Assembly (NCBI GenBank): GCA_900543715.1
Contig: UQSX01000065.1
Coordinates: 1 to 16,381 of the forward strand
DNA length: 16,381 bases
Direction: 5' to 3'
Source: an uncultured Blautia sp.
Lineage (GTDB): Bacteria; Bacillota; Clostridia; Lachnospirales; Lachnospiraceae
Shown: positions 15,732 to 16,381 of the stretch, in pieces
How the letters are laid out: each line of letters starts with the position of its first letter
Numbering within the stretch: position 1 is the first letter of the stretch
Made by a program: the position numbers and the translations under genes
The notes under the pieces: model-generated
The model's input: the letters and a program-made list of their open reading frames with translations, nothing else
Database searches by the model: none
Told to the model about the DNA's origin: nothing

Positions 15732-16381
15732 TTGGAAAAAGAGACAGTAAAGGAAAACGTTTCCAAAAACTTTATTGAACAGATCATAGAGAAAGATCTG
15801 GCTGAAGGAAAATATGAGGAAATCTGCACCAGATTCCCTCCGGAGCCTAACGGCTACCTGCATATCGGCCATGCGAAATCTATATTACTAAATTACGGAC
15901 TGGCAAAGAAATATAACGGAAAGTTTAACCTCCGTTTTGACGACACCAACCCTACCAAAGAGAAGACTGAGTTTGTGGATTCCATCAAAGCAGATGTGAA
16001 ATGGCTGGGAGCTGACTGGGAAGACAGGCTCTATTTTGCCTCTGATTATTTTGAGCAGATGTATGAGGCTGCTATAAAATTGATCAAAAAAGGCAAGGCT
16101 TTTGTCTGTGATCTCAGCCCTGAGGAAATACGGGAATACAGGGGAACTCTGACAGAGCCAGGAAAGGAAAGTCCTTATAGAAACAGAAGCATCGAGGAGA
16201 ACCTGGACCTGTTTGAGAGAATGAAGAATGGAGAATTTCCTGACGGCAGCCATGTGCTCAGAGCGAAAATTGACATGGCTTCTCCTAACATTAATATGAG
16301 AGACCCGATCATTTACCGGGTGGCCCATATGACTCACCACAACACCGGAGACAAATGGTGCATCTATCCTATGTATGATTT
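15732..16381 (+). CDS. glnS: Glutaminyl-tRNA synthetase, N-terminal part (runs off the window)
   Basis: 216 complete codons are visible before the window ends. The protein attaches glutamine to tRNA-Gln. [22 protein letters not shown] contains the class I HIGH motif, and [12 protein letters not shown] and the [27 protein letters not shown] region are characteristic of the GlnRS/GluRS group and of GlnRS in particular. Two starts are in frame: TTG at 15732 with GGAGGAG at ideal spacing, and ATG at 15717, which lies upstream of that ribosome site and has only a distant AAGGA. I prefer TTG. Having GlnRS means glutamine can be charged directly rather than only by the amidotransferase route. Confidence 0.95.
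   Translation, partial: MEKETVKENVSKNFIEQIIEKDLAEGKYEEICTRFPPEPNGYLHIGHAKSILLNYGLAKKYNGKFNLRFDDTNPTKEKTEFVDSIKADVKWLGADWEDRLYFASDYFEQMYEAAIKLIKKGKAFVCDLSPEEIREYRGTLTEPGKESPYRNRSIEENLDLFERMKNGEFPDGSHVLRAKIDMASPNINMRDPIIYRVAHMTHHNTGDKWCIYPMYD

Overview
The window looks like an ordinary chromosomal segment of a Gram-positive gut anaerobe of the Clostridia, most likely a Lachnospiraceae (Blautia-like). This is inferred from the style of the proteins, the strong AGGAGG-type ribosome sites, the paired glgC/glgD genes, the PPi-type phosphofructokinase and the presence of GlnRS. No mobile element, CRISPR array, rRNA or tRNA gene was seen. The content is mostly central carbon metabolism plus a few housekeeping genes.

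Layout. (1) 1-461, minus: 5' end of a Lon-like protease gene with a CIRCE-like HrcA operator just upstream. (2) 726-2516, plus: two-domain ABC-F ATPase. (3) 2576-5917, plus: a PTS core operon with promoter, RNA antiterminator (RAT) overlapping an intrinsic terminator, a GlcT/BglG-type PRD antiterminator, a structured spacer, ptsH (HPr), ptsI (enzyme I) and a free-standing EIIB domain. (4) A bidirectional terminator separates this operon from a convergent PPi-type phosphofructokinase gene (5999-7255, minus), which is divergent from class II fructose-bisphosphate aldolase (7470-8339, plus). (5) A second long hairpin separates fba from the convergent glgC-glgD operon (8410-10666, minus). (6) An AGCS-family sodium:amino-acid symporter (10904-12265, plus). 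(7) A cytoplasmic GH43-type glycosidase with its own promoter (12367-14220). (8) truA, a hotdog thioesterase and the 5' part of glnS (14358-16381, plus).

How it fits together. Enzyme I and HPr pass phosphate from PEP to sugar transporters. PfkA/PFP and aldolase carry the resulting hexose phosphate into lower glycolysis. GlgC/GlgD divert glucose-1-phosphate to glycogen. The GH43 enzyme probably supplies pentose from imported oligosaccharides.

The most interesting part is the PTS operon. The antiterminator gene is preceded by a textbook RAT, whose 3' half is also the 5' half of a terminator stem. The operon ends with an EIIB domain that has no EIIC or EIIA. Together these suggest a self-contained circuit in which the PTS phosphorylation state controls transcription of its own general components. 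Individual parts are known families. The complete wiring is my inference from sequence.
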